From NCBI GenBank assembly GCA_016124975.1, contig WGMP01000028.1, positions 52,046 through 116,045 on the forward strand: 64,000 bases of DNA, written 5' to 3'. This document shows, piece after piece, positions 10,384 to 18,399 of this stretch (its first letter is position 1; every line of letters starts with the position of its first letter). Both the position numbers and the translations under genes were made by a program. The DNA comes from Phycisphaera sp. GTDB taxonomy: Bacteria > Planctomycetota > Phycisphaerae > Phycisphaerales > SM1A02. The notes under the pieces are model-generated. The model had not been told where the DNA came from and made no database searches. It saw only the letters and a program-made list of their open reading frames with translations.

Positions 10384-11077
10384 TCTTGGCTCCTGCGCTG
10401 ATCTCGCTCTCGAGACCGAGCTGGCGGAGCCGTTCAAGCAAATCCGTTGCCACCTTCGCCTCGCCCTCGCCCTTGAAGGCCTTGAGGAGCCCCGCGGACT
10501 TCGCCGGGTTCATGGCGTCGAGATACGCGACCGCCTGGTCCTCGCGGCCCGTCTGGACGAGCTCGAGGATCCAGTCCTTGCTCTGCTTCGCGGGCGCGGC
10601 CTCGAGAAGGCGCACGGCCTTGCGGAACTGGTCGTCGGTCTGGCGCTCCTTCTGCGTCGCGATCGACTGCTCCCAGTCGGCCTGCCGTTTCGCAAGCGCC
10701 TCCTCGCGCTGCGTGACCTCGCGCTCGCGGCCCGAGAGATCGGAGAGAAGCCTGCGGCGCTCGTCCTCGAGCCCGCGCAGCGCAAGTTCCGCGCGCTGCT
10801 CGAAGCGCTCGGCGGAGAGGATCTGCTCGGTGCGCGTCATCGGCACCTCGAGCAGGCGCCTGCGCTCCTCCGCCGCCGCCGTCGCGGCCGCGGCGTCGGA
10901 CTCGGCCTGCGCGAGGAGCGCCTTCTCCTCGGCGATCGTGGGCTGGAACATCTCGCGCATGCGCTTCAGGCGCTCCGCGTCGACGCGGCCGCTCGCGACG
11001 AGCCAGCCCGCGAACCCGATGAACGCGAGGAGATGCGCGATGGCGAGGACCCTGATGAGTTTCACGAGGCTTCCCAT
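10316..11077 (-). CDS. MotE-like flagellar protein (coiled coil plus MgtE-N-like domain)
   Basis: 253 residues: one N-terminal membrane segment (about 7-28), a long charged coiled coil (about 40-150), then a helical MgtE-N-like segment (EDQAVAYLDAMNPAKSAGLL and GEAKVATDLLERLRQLG). This is the architecture of MotE, a chaperone of the stator protein MotC, and of the FliG-coupled MgtE-N family. The start overlaps the end of fliJ by 16 bp and the end overlaps fliK by 68 bp. A role in motor or export assembly is inferred; motAB genes are not in the window. Confidence 0.7.
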   Translation of the reverse strand: MGSLVKLIRVLAIAHLLAFIGFAGWLVASGRVDAERLKRMREMFQPTIAEEKALLAQAESDAAAATAAAEERRRLLEVPMTRTEQILSAERFEQRAELALRGLEDERRRLLSDLSGREREVTQREEALAKRQADWEQSIATQKERQTDDQFRKAVRLLEAAPAKQSKDWILELVQTGREDQAVAYLDAMNPAKSAGLLKAFKGEGEAKVATDLLERLRQLGLESEISAGAKNAAESAESPAEPARQAPAPGAR

Positions 11078-11571
11078 GGATTCTCTCCGTTGTTCGATCC
11101 CCGGGAGCGGTCGACGGATCGCTCGTCGGCCGCTCGGCGCTGCGACGAAGCCTGCGCGAACTCGTCGATCTGCTCGCGCTCGCGGCGGGCGACCTCGTCG
11201 TCGAAGGCGGCGCGCCGTCGGTCGCGCAGAAGTTCAAGCGCCCTCCGCGCCCGCGCCGCCTCGGTGAGGTCCGCACGGGCGCGCTGCATGGCCTTCTCCG
11301 TGCTCGCAAGCTCGAGCACGGTGCGCTGCGCCTTGTGCATGAGCCCGATGGCCGCGCCCGCGTGGTGGCGGAGCGACGCTGGGTCGATCGTGCCCGTCAA
11401 CTGCGCACGCCACTCGTCGCGGCCGCCCGCGATCTCGCGCTGTCGCGTGCGAAGGGCGTCCTCGAGCTCGCGCCGATGCCGCTCCACGGTGGCGACGACG
11501 AGTTTCCTCGCCTCCTCCTCCTTGAGGCGACGGTCGAGGACACGCTGCAATGCGAAGCGGAACCTTGCCAT
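11062..11571 (-). CDS. fliJ: Flagellar export protein FliJ
   Basis: 169 residues, almost entirely charged helix predicted as a two-stranded coiled coil. The beginning MARFRFALQRVLDRRLKEEE is typical of FliJ, which sits in the centre of the FliI ATPase ring and helps deliver export substrates. It follows fliI directly, as in most flagellar operons, and overlaps the MotE-like gene. Confidence 0.85.
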   Translation of the reverse strand: MARFRFALQRVLDRRLKEEEARKLVVATVERHRRELEDALRTRQREIAGGRDEWRAQLTGTIDPASLRHHAGAAIGLMHKAQRTVLELASTEKAMQRARADLTEAARARRALELLRDRRRAAFDDEVARREREQIDEFAQASSQRRAADERSVDRSRGSNNGENPWEAS

Positions 11572-11624
11572 GGCTGTTCAATTCCCGCGGCGGGACACGA
11601 TCCCGCGCGCGACCGTGCGCCCGA

Positions 11625-13061
11625 TCATCGCCTGCCACCCTGTGCGGGCGCCGGGGGGCCGCCCGCAGCCTTCATCGGCGCGGCCTGCGCCTGGCGTGCA
11701 GGCGCCGCCGAAGCCTGGCCCTGCTGCGGGGCGCGGCGACCCGCAGATTCGGCAGAAAGCGAAAGTTCGACGAGGGCGCGCAGCGTCGCGGGAAACTCGG
11801 CGCGCTCGTCCTGCCCCTGGCGCAGGAACGCGTCGAGCTCGGACTTGAGCGCGATCGCAGCATCGACATCGGGGTTCGAGCCGCGCGCGTAGGCGCCGAT
11901 CTGGATCAGTTCCTCCGCCTCGCGATAGGCCGACAGGAGTCGTCCGACATGGCGCCGCGCGCGGATGTGGTTCGGGTCGGAGATCTGGTCGGCCACGCGC
12001 GAGATCGACGCGAGGACATCGATCGCGGGAAAGTGCGAGCGCTCGGCGAGACGCCGCGAGAGCACCACATGGCCGTCGAGGATGCCCTTCGTGGCGTCGG
12101 CGACGGGCTCCGTGAGATCATCGCCCTCGACGAGCACGGTGTAGAAGCCTGTGATCGAGCCGCCCGTGGCGAGGCAGCCCGCGCGCTCGAGGAGGCGCGG
12201 CAGCATGGAGAAGACGCTCGGCGTGTAGCCCTTCGTCGCGGGAACCTCGCCCGCGGAGAGGCCGATCTGCCGCTGCGCCTGCGCGAAGCGCGTGACCGAG
12301 TCGAGCATGAGCATGACATCGAGTCCCTGCTCGCGGAAGTACTCCGCCGCGCTGCAGGCGACGGTCGCCGCACGCACGCGCATGAGCGGGCTCTCGTCGC
12401 CCGTCGCCACCACGACCACCGATCGACGCAGGCCCTCCTCGCCGAGGACATGCTCGAGGAACTCGGGCACCTCGCGGCCACGCTCGCCGATCAGCCCGAT
12501 GACATTCACATGCGCCGCGGAACCGCGCGCGATCGAGCCAAGAAGCGTGCTCTTGCCGACGCCAGGGCCTGCGAAGATGCCCACGCGCTGACCTCTGCCG
12601 ACCGTGAGCATCGCGTCGAGCGCGCGCACGCCCGTCGGGAGCGGGTCGCGGATCACGCCGCGCGAGAGCGGGCTCGTGCGCCCGGGCCAGAGCGGCTGCG
12701 GCGTCCCGGGCGGAATGTCGCCCTTGCCGTCGATCGGACGGCCGAGCGCATCGACCACGCGTCCGAGCCACCACTCGTTGACGCCCACCGTCGACGCGGT
12801 CTGCTCGACGACGACGGAGGTTCCCGTCGAGACGCCGTCGACCTCGGAGAGGAGCATCACGAGCGCGCGCGTTCCCTCGAAGCCGACGACCTCGGCGCGC
12901 GGCGCCTCGGCGCGGTTCGGCACCTCGATCCGCACCAGCGATCCGACGGGCAGCGGCAGCTGCTCGACCGAAAGGACGAGCCCGCGCACCGCACGGACCG
13001 TGCCGCGGATGAGGCGCGGCTCGATGGCGCGCACGGCCTGTCGCATGGCGGCGAGCTTCAC
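11625..13061 (-). CDS. fliI: Flagellum-specific ATP synthase FliI
   Basis: 478 residues. Walker A GPGVGKST at 165-172, the GERGREVPEF catalytic segment at 192-201 and the MLMLDSVTRFAQAQRQIG Walker B region identify the type III export ATPase, homologous to F1-beta. The ring drives loading of flagellar export substrates. The last 25 residues are a Gln/Ala/Pro-rich tail. Its start overlaps the fliH stop by 4 bp, pointing to translational coupling. Confidence 0.96.
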   Translation of the reverse strand: MKLAAMRQAVRAIEPRLIRGTVRAVRGLVLSVEQLPLPVGSLVRIEVPNRAEAPRAEVVGFEGTRALVMLLSEVDGVSTGTSVVVEQTASTVGVNEWWLGRVVDALGRPIDGKGDIPPGTPQPLWPGRTSPLSRGVIRDPLPTGVRALDAMLTVGRGQRVGIFAGPGVGKSTLLGSIARGSAAHVNVIGLIGERGREVPEFLEHVLGEEGLRRSVVVVATGDESPLMRVRAATVACSAAEYFREQGLDVMLMLDSVTRFAQAQRQIGLSAGEVPATKGYTPSVFSMLPRLLERAGCLATGGSITGFYTVLVEGDDLTEPVADATKGILDGHVVLSRRLAERSHFPAIDVLASISRVADQISDPNHIRARRHVGRLLSAYREAEELIQIGAYARGSNPDVDAAIALKSELDAFLRQGQDERAEFPATLRALVELSLSAESAGRRAPQQGQASAAPARQAQAAPMKAAGGPPAPAQGGRR

Positions 13062-13996
13062 GGCTGTGCGCCTCCGCCCGATGGGTCGCCGCCTGAGCCT
13101 TCTGATGGGCCTTCTGATCGGCCTTCTGATGGGCCTTCTGACGAGCCTTCCACGGGTCCGTCGGCCGAGTCGCCGCGCGCGTCGCTTGAGAGAGCGCCCG
13201 ACGCGGGCGGCGATGGCGGAAGTTCAGATGCAGCGGCTTCGATGGCGGCGGGCGTCGCGGGCGTCTCCTCAACCTCGACTGCAGGCGCTGCGTCCTCGCC
13301 GATCACGCCGAACCGCATGCGGCGGAACTGTGTCTCGATGCGCGCGTCCACGGAGCCTTCCGCGGAGCGCACCACGCAGCCGCCGTGCGAGACGGCGGGA
13401 TTCGAGCGCACCGAGAGCTCCGCATCGGCGGGAAGCAGCGCGCAGAGATCGGGCATCGCCTCGCGCACGGCGCCCTCGTCCTCGGGCGCGACCTCGACGG
13501 ACAGCCGCGTTGCGCGCCCAAAGAGCGCGACCGCGGCCTCGACCTGCCTCGTCACGACCTTCGGGTCGACGCGGACCTGTCCGCGCACGATCGACTCTGC
13601 GATCGCGATCGCGATCGCGGCGAGCTCACGCTCCGCGGAGCGCATGACCTCGTCGCGATGGGCGCTCCAGCGCATGAGCTCCGCGGCGAACGACTCCTCC
13701 ACCGCGCGAAGCGTCTCCTCGTGCGACGCCTTCGCCTCCGCGCGCCCCGTGGCCTCGCCCTTGGCGCGCCCCTCCGCGAGGCCCGCCTCGTAGCCGTCGG
13801 CCTTGCCCTGCTCGAAGCCCGACTCGCGCGACTCGCTGTAGACGCGCTCGACCTCGGCGCGCGCGGCCGCAACGAGGCGCGTGGCCTCCTCCTGCGCCTC
13901 GGCGAGCGTCCGCTCCGCCGACTTGCGCAGGTCGGAGAGGTCGAACACGCCTTCCGCGTGCCTTGGCCTCGGTGCCGTCGCCTTGATGACCGCCAT
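13058..13996 (-). CDS. fliH: Flagellar assembly protein FliH
   Basis: About 312 residues. A coiled coil with a spaced-glycine stretch (ESGFEQGKADGYEAGLAEGR and on) precedes the FliH/V-ATPase-E-like C-terminal domain (ERELAAIAIAIAESIVRGQV, VDPKVVTRQVEAAV). It is the regulator and anchor of FliI. The tail after about residue 245 is disordered and ends with a Ser-Glu-Gly-Pro repeat encoded by 15-bp units near 13090-13150. ATG at 13996 is preferred because GGAGG lies 10 nt upstream; a TTG at 14044 is possible. Confidence 0.88.
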   Translation of the reverse strand: MAVIKATAPRPRHAEGVFDLSDLRKSAERTLAEAQEEATRLVAAARAEVERVYSESRESGFEQGKADGYEAGLAEGRAKGEATGRAEAKASHEETLRAVEESFAAELMRWSAHRDEVMRSAERELAAIAIAIAESIVRGQVRVDPKVVTRQVEAAVALFGRATRLSVEVAPEDEGAVREAMPDLCALLPADAELSVRSNPAVSHGGCVVRSAEGSVDARIETQFRRMRFGVIGEDAAPAVEVEETPATPAAIEAAASELPPSPPASGALSSDARGDSADGPVEGSSEGPSEGRSEGPSEGSGGDPSGGGAQP

Positions 13997-14036
13997 CGCT
14001 CGGGAACCTCCGTCGGGGCGGTGCGCCCCGTGAACC

Positions 14037-15077
14037 TCAGACAACTACGTCGTTGTCGCCGCCGCGGCCTGCGATGATGATCTCGCCCGCTTCCTCGAGC
14101 CTGCGCACGATGTCGACGATCTTCTGCTGCGCGGCCTCCACATCGCTGATGCGCACGGGACCCATGAACTCCATGTCCTCGCGGATCGTCTCGGCGGCGC
14201 GCGACGACATGTTGCCCAGGATCTTGTTCTTGAGCTGGTCGGACGCCGTCTTGAGCGCGAGCACCAGCTGGTCGTTCTCGACTTCCTTGAGCACCGCCTG
14301 GATGCCCTTGTCGTTGACCATGTTGATGTCCTCGAAGACGAACATGCGCCTGCGGATCTCCTCGACGAGCTGAGGATCCTCGCCCTCGACGCCCTGCATG
14401 ATGGTGCGCTCGGTCGAGCGGTCGACGAGGTTGAGGATCTCGGCCACGGTCTCGACGCCGCCGACCTTCTCCATCGAGCTCACGATCATGTTCGAGAGCC
14501 TGCTCTCGAGCGCGTGCTCCACCTCGCGGATGACCTCGGGGTTGGTCTGCTCCATGTGCGCGACGCGCCGCACGACCTCGATCTGCTTCGAGGGCGGAAG
14601 ACCGATGAGGATCTCGCTCGCCTTCTGGTGCGAGAGATGGCTCACGATCAGCGCGATCGTCTGCGGATGCTCGTCCTGGATGAATGTGAGGAGGTTCGCG
14701 CTTTCCGCCTTCTGCAGGAAGCTGAAGGGCGTCTTCTGGACCTGCGTCTGGATCTGCGCGATGACCTTCTCGGCGGTCTTCGGATCAAGCGAGTTCTTGA
14801 GCAGGTTGCGCGCGTAGCCGAAGCCGCCCTCGCGCACATATCCCTGCGCCATCGCCAGCGAGTAGAACTCGCGGATGACCTCCTCGCCGAGCTCCTTCGG
14901 CACGTCGCCGAGGGCCGCGAGCGCGCGCGTCACTTCCTCGACCGCCTCGGTGGGCAGCTCCTTCAGGAGCTTTCCCGCCGCCTCCGAGTTCAGGAGAAGC
15001 AGCAGGATCGCGCTCTTGATGGTGCCGTCGAGCTCGTCGGCGGACTTCGGCAGCTTCATTCCTGGTCGGTACACCAT
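14037..15077 (-). CDS. fliG: Flagellar motor switch protein FliG
   Basis: 346 residues. All three FliG domains are visible: an N-terminal domain that contacts FliF, the middle domain with QDEHPQTIALIVSHL near residue 130, and the C-terminal charged torque helix region (VFEDINMVNDKGIQAVLKEV). FliG couples the stator to the MS ring. Start ATG at 15077; ATG at 15059 (MKLPKSADELDG) is in frame. It lies between fliF and fliH as in most flagellar operons. Confidence 0.96.
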   Translation of the reverse strand: MVYRPGMKLPKSADELDGTIKSAILLLLLNSEAAGKLLKELPTEAVEEVTRALAALGDVPKELGEEVIREFYSLAMAQGYVREGGFGYARNLLKNSLDPKTAEKVIAQIQTQVQKTPFSFLQKAESANLLTFIQDEHPQTIALIVSHLSHQKASEILIGLPPSKQIEVVRRVAHMEQTNPEVIREVEHALESRLSNMIVSSMEKVGGVETVAEILNLVDRSTERTIMQGVEGEDPQLVEEIRRRMFVFEDINMVNDKGIQAVLKEVENDQLVLALKTASDQLKNKILGNMSSRAAETIREDMEFMGPVRISDVEAAQQKIVDIVRRLEEAGEIIIAGRGGDNDVVV

Positions 15078-15116
15078 GGCTCGCGTTCCTCGGTCGTTGT
15101 CGAAGTTCCGTTCGCG

Positions 15117-16856
15117 TCAGTCCTGGCTGCGCATCCAGCGTCGGAGAATGCCCGAGAGCTCCTCGGGATCGCGGTTCGCGAGGTCGTTCAGCTGGTCGAG
15201 CATCTGCTGCCGGCGCAGGCTGTCGTCGTCGAGCTCCACGCCCTCGAGCGCGGGAGTGGCCTCGTCGGCCTCGCCGATCAGCTCGCCGCCGTCGGAATCG
15301 AGCATGGGCGGAACGCCCGCGAGCTCTTCGGCGCTCGGAAGCTGCTCGGACACCGACGCCTTCTTCGCGATGTTGAACATGAAGAAGAGGCTGACGATGG
15401 CGAGGATCCCGAGGCCGATCGGCCGGAGGAGGCCGCCGCCGCTGATCGAGAACCCTTCGCCGCCGCCGCCGCCTCCGCCGCCCGATCCGAGCACGAGCTC
15501 GCCGAACCCCGCTGCGATCGATGGCGCGGGCGACTCCTCGGCGAAGTCGTAGAACCAGCTGACCTCGACCACGCCCTTCTTCGAGTCCGCGAAGCCGTCG
15601 GTCGCGACCAAGGGCTCGACGAGCTTCTTGATGCGCGCGATCTCCTCGTCGCGCACCGCGGCGACCGCAGCCTCGTCGGGCGCCTTCGCCGCTGCCTCGC
15701 CGCCCTCGCCGCCTTCCGACGGGTTGCGCAGCTTCCACACGCGCACGAAGTAGCTCCACGGGATCGCCACGCCCACGTCGATCTTCACCGCGTAGCCCGT
15801 GGGGTCGATCTCTGTCTCGCGCGTGCCGGGGATCTGCGAGAGATACTTGTTCTCCGCGCGCTCGGTCGAGGTCTGCGAACCGCTCGCGCCGCCGCCGAGC
15901 GCCATGCCCGCGTTCGGCACGGTTCCCGGCTCGCGCGAAGGCGAAGCGCCCCTCATCTCCGAGGTCTGCGTCGATTCGCTCACGGGCACCGAGATTCCGT
16001 CCTTGAAGTCCGTCGTGGTGCGCGTCCGCTCCGTGGTCACGACCTGCGGGTTTACGGCGATGCGCACGCCGTTGATCGACGCGAGGAGCGTGGCGATGCG
16101 CGCCTGCACGGCGTCGGCGATCTTCAGCGAGTGCTCGAGGTTCTCGCCCGCCGCGGCACCGCGGCCGAAGGTGGTGCGGTAGCTCTGCGCACCGTCCGTG
16201 ATCGAGACGCTCTCAGGCTTGAGGCCCGCCTGCGTGCCCGCGACCATCGACGCGATCGAGTCGACCTGGTCCTGCGTCAGGCCGCCCTGCCGCATCTGGA
16301 CATGGACGCTCGCGGTCTGCACATGGCGCGATGCCCCGAGCGGCGTGGCGGGCTTCGGTGAGATGAACACCGTGGCCGCCTTCACGTTGCGGAAGCCCGA
16401 GATCGTCCGTGCAAGCACGTTCTGCAACGCGATCAGCTTCTTGGTCTCGCTCTGCCGCGTCGTTTCGAACGGGCTGTCGAGCTCGACGAGCTTCGTGAAG
16501 TCGATCCCTGCCTCGCTGCCGCCGCCCTGCTCCGCAAATCCCGCGAGCAGCTCGCCATGGCGCTCGACGGGGACCATGAGCCTTCCGCCCTCCTCCTCGT
16601 ACTTCACGCCGCGCATGGCGAGGAAGGTCTTGGCCTGGTCGTAGGCTGCGGGCGTGACCGCGAAGGGCATGGTCGTGGTGGTCGAGGTCCACTGCGCCAC
16701 CAGGAAGAGCCCCAGCGCCACGATGACCATGAGGCTCCCGATGAGGAGCTTCGCCGTGGGCGTCAGGCCCGCGAGGCGGGACCGTACGAGTTCGAGCGTC
16801 CTTCGCAATGCCTGCACGCGTCGGCCTCCATGCCACTTGCGCCGCGACCACTTCAT
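15117..16856 (-). CDS. fliF: Flagellar M-ring protein FliF
   Basis: 579 residues. Membrane segments at about 36-55 and 478-496 flank the periplasmic ring-building motifs: MPFAVTPAAYDQAKTFLAMR, DSPFETTRQSETKKLIALQN, then LARTISGFRNVKAATVFISP. A glycine run (GGGGGG) precedes the second membrane segment. The cytoplasmic tail ends with the FliG-binding helix (DPEELSGILRRWMRSQD). FliF forms the MS ring that starts basal-body assembly. A non-coding stretch of 296 bp separates it from fliE. Confidence 0.95.
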   Translation of the reverse strand: MKWSRRKWHGGRRVQALRRTLELVRSRLAGLTPTAKLLIGSLMVIVALGLFLVAQWTSTTTTMPFAVTPAAYDQAKTFLAMRGVKYEEEGGRLMVPVERHGELLAGFAEQGGGSEAGIDFTKLVELDSPFETTRQSETKKLIALQNVLARTISGFRNVKAATVFISPKPATPLGASRHVQTASVHVQMRQGGLTQDQVDSIASMVAGTQAGLKPESVSITDGAQSYRTTFGRGAAAGENLEHSLKIADAVQARIATLLASINGVRIAVNPQVVTTERTRTTTDFKDGISVPVSESTQTSEMRGASPSREPGTVPNAGMALGGGASGSQTSTERAENKYLSQIPGTRETEIDPTGYAVKIDVGVAIPWSYFVRVWKLRNPSEGGEGGEAAAKAPDEAAVAAVRDEEIARIKKLVEPLVATDGFADSKKGVVEVSWFYDFAEESPAPSIAAGFGELVLGSGGGGGGGGEGFSISGGGLLRPIGLGILAIVSLFFMFNIAKKASVSEQLPSAEELAGVPPMLDSDGGELIGEADEATPALEGVELDDDSLRRQQMLDQLNDLANRDPEELSGILRRWMRSQD

Positions 16857-17152
16857 CCCCCACGGACCCCCGCGCGGCCATCCTGGCGCGCGGGGAGAGA
16901 AGGCTCATCGGCACAAGAGCGTTTCATTCCGCAAAGAGCGCGCGTCGAAAGGCCGTTCCTGCGCGGGCCGCGCAGGAACCGCGCGGCGACCTCCCGATGG
17001 TCCGTGCACGACAGAGGCGCGTCGCCACGCAGCCTGCCCGCGGCCAGCGCCGTTCCGCCGCGGCTCTGCCAGCGGTCCACGCCACAACCCGAGCTACAAC
17101 CCAAGCCACAACCCACGCCGAACCCGGCGCGCCAGCGGAATTCCACCTCGCG
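16857..17152. other. Non-coding spacer between fliE and fliF with a palindrome
   Basis: No convincing gene is seen. A perfect 11-bp stem with a 3-nt loop lies at 16955-16979 and short direct repeats of the form acaaccc(a/g) occur at about 17086-17120. The palindrome could be a terminator or attenuator that lowers fliF and downstream expression relative to fliE; there is no T-run. Confidence 0.4.
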
Positions 17153-17452
17153 TCAGACGCGGATGTTGCGCACTTCGTCGTAGGCGTCGACGGCCTTGTT
17201 GCGCAGCGCCAGCAGCATGCGGAAGGCGGAATCCGCCTTCTGCGCCGCGATCATGACGCCCTCGATGTCGTCGCGCTGGCCCGTGAGGAGGTCGTTCGTC
17301 GCCTGCGTGGCGTCGCGCTGCAGGTCGTTCACCTTCTTCATCTCGGCAAGCAGGTCCTGCTTGAAGTCCGAGCCCTCGCCGCCCGCCATGGGCCTCGAGA
17401 GCCCAGGCTGCTGGCTGTTGACGCGGGAGACGATGCCAAGCGGGTCGATCAT
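17153..17452 (-). CDS. fliE: Flagellar hook-basal body complex protein FliE
   Basis: 99 residues. The C-terminal half carries the FliE pattern (LTGQRDDIEGVMIAAQKADS then AFRMLLALRNKAVDAYDEV). FliE joins the MS ring to the proximal rod. It follows flgB and flgC, its usual neighbours, after a 71-bp gap that holds a sigma-54-type promoter. Confidence 0.94.
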   Translation of the reverse strand: MIDPLGIVSRVNSQQPGLSRPMAGGEGSDFKQDLLAEMKKVNDLQRDATQATNDLLTGQRDDIEGVMIAAQKADSAFRMLLALRNKAVDAYDEVRNIRV

Positions 17453-17481
17453 GCGGTCCTCAACGCTCCTCGGTCTCTCTC

Positions 17482-17497
17482 AGCATACGGCGTGCCA
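17482..17497 (-). promoter_or_regulatory. Candidate sigma-54 promoter upstream of fliE
   Basis: On the minus strand TGGCACGCCGTATGCT fits the sigma-54 consensus TGGCAC-N5-TTGCW with one mismatch in the -12 box; the invariant GG and GC are exactly 10 bases apart. Transcription would start about 20 bases before the fliE ATG. The sigma-54 activator gene lies just upstream in the same run and rpoN is in the window. Confidence 0.6.
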
Positions 17498-17523
17498 GAG
17501 GCGGCCTCGCCGGCCCTCTCGGG

Positions 17524-17925
17524 TCAGGCGATGATGCGCAGCGATGCGTCAAGCATCGACTTGGTGGCCTCGACGGCCGCAAGATTCGCGTCGTAGCTGC
17601 GCGTGGCCAGCATGGCGTTCGCCTGCTGGACCACCGGGTCGATGTTCGGGTAGCGCACATTGCCGTTCGCGTCCGCGAACGGGTGCTTCGGGTCGTACTG
17701 GAGCCTGAAGTCGTTGCGCGGCCTGATCTCCGAGATGTGGACCCCGAACGGATTGCCCGAGGCGGGGTCGCCGGGCGCGAAGAACACGACCTTCTCCGAG
17801 AACGGGATCTCGGTCGAGCGCGGGTCGACGGGAACCTCCGCGTTGGCGAGGTTCGCGCTGATCGCGTCGAGCCTGGTGCGGTTGGCGACGAGGGCCGAGG
17901 TCGAGATGTCGAGCGAGCCGAACAT
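17524..17925 (-). CDS. flgC: Flagellar proximal rod protein FlgC
   Basis: 133 residues. It begins MFGSLDISTSALVANRTRLD with AISANLANAEV, the rod-protein N-terminal motif, and ends with NAMLATRSYDANLAAVEATK and SMLDASLRIIA, the FlgC C-terminal signature. The NIDPVVQQ phrase is a small variation of the usual NVN motif. It is part of the proximal rod and lies between flgB and fliE. Confidence 0.95.
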   Translation of the reverse strand: MFGSLDISTSALVANRTRLDAISANLANAEVPVDPRSTEIPFSEKVVFFAPGDPASGNPFGVHISEIRPRNDFRLQYDPKHPFADANGNVRYPNIDPVVQQANAMLATRSYDANLAAVEATKSMLDASLRIIA

Positions 17926-17966
17926 GGGAAGTCCTCTCTGTCAGCCTGCGCGGGCGGTCATGCGGG

Positions 17967-18392
17967 TCAGAACCGTTCGCGGATCGCCATGCTGATCGAG
18001 TCGAAGCGGTTGCGCAGCATCTGCGACGCCAGGCGGTAGGTGTACACGTTCTCCGTGATCTTCTGCATAATCCGTTCCACGCTGCGGTCGTTTCCGTCGT
18101 GGAACATGATGTTCTCGGCGAGCACCTCGGGCTTGAGCACCATGCCCTCCTCGGTGACGGCCACGGGCGCGGAGCCGTCGAACGAGATCGAGCCGTCCTT
18201 CTCGGTCTGCCCTGCGTCGATCGCGTCGCGCAGCGCCGCGTGGAAGGCCTTCGGGCTCACATCCATCGGACGGAACCCTGGGGTCTCGATGTTGGCGAGG
18301 TTGTTCGTCAGGAGCCGGTGCCGCGCAGACATGTACTGCAGCGACCGCTCGAGGACGGGTAGCGTGGTTCCTGCGTGGAGTCCTTCGATCAT
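17967..18392 (-). CDS. flgB: Flagellar proximal rod protein FlgB
   Basis: 141 residues. N-terminal motif YMSARHRLLTNNLANIETPG and C-terminal segment MQKITENVYTYRLASQMLRN identify FlgB, a proximal rod subunit. The gene begins 7 bp after the end of the sigma-54 activator, so the regulators and rod genes are probably co-transcribed. Confidence 0.95.
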   Translation of the reverse strand: MIEGLHAGTTLPVLERSLQYMSARHRLLTNNLANIETPGFRPMDVSPKAFHAALRDAIDAGQTEKDGSISFDGSAPVAVTEEGMVLKPEVLAENIMFHDGNDRSVERIMQKITENVYTYRLASQMLRNRFDSISMAIRERF

Positions 18393-18399
18393 GGGAGCC

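Noticed and set aside
16853..17146. Cys/Gly-rich 97-codon minus-strand frame between fliE and fliF
   Set aside because: No ribosome site, composition matches out-of-frame GC-rich DNA, overlaps the fliF start.
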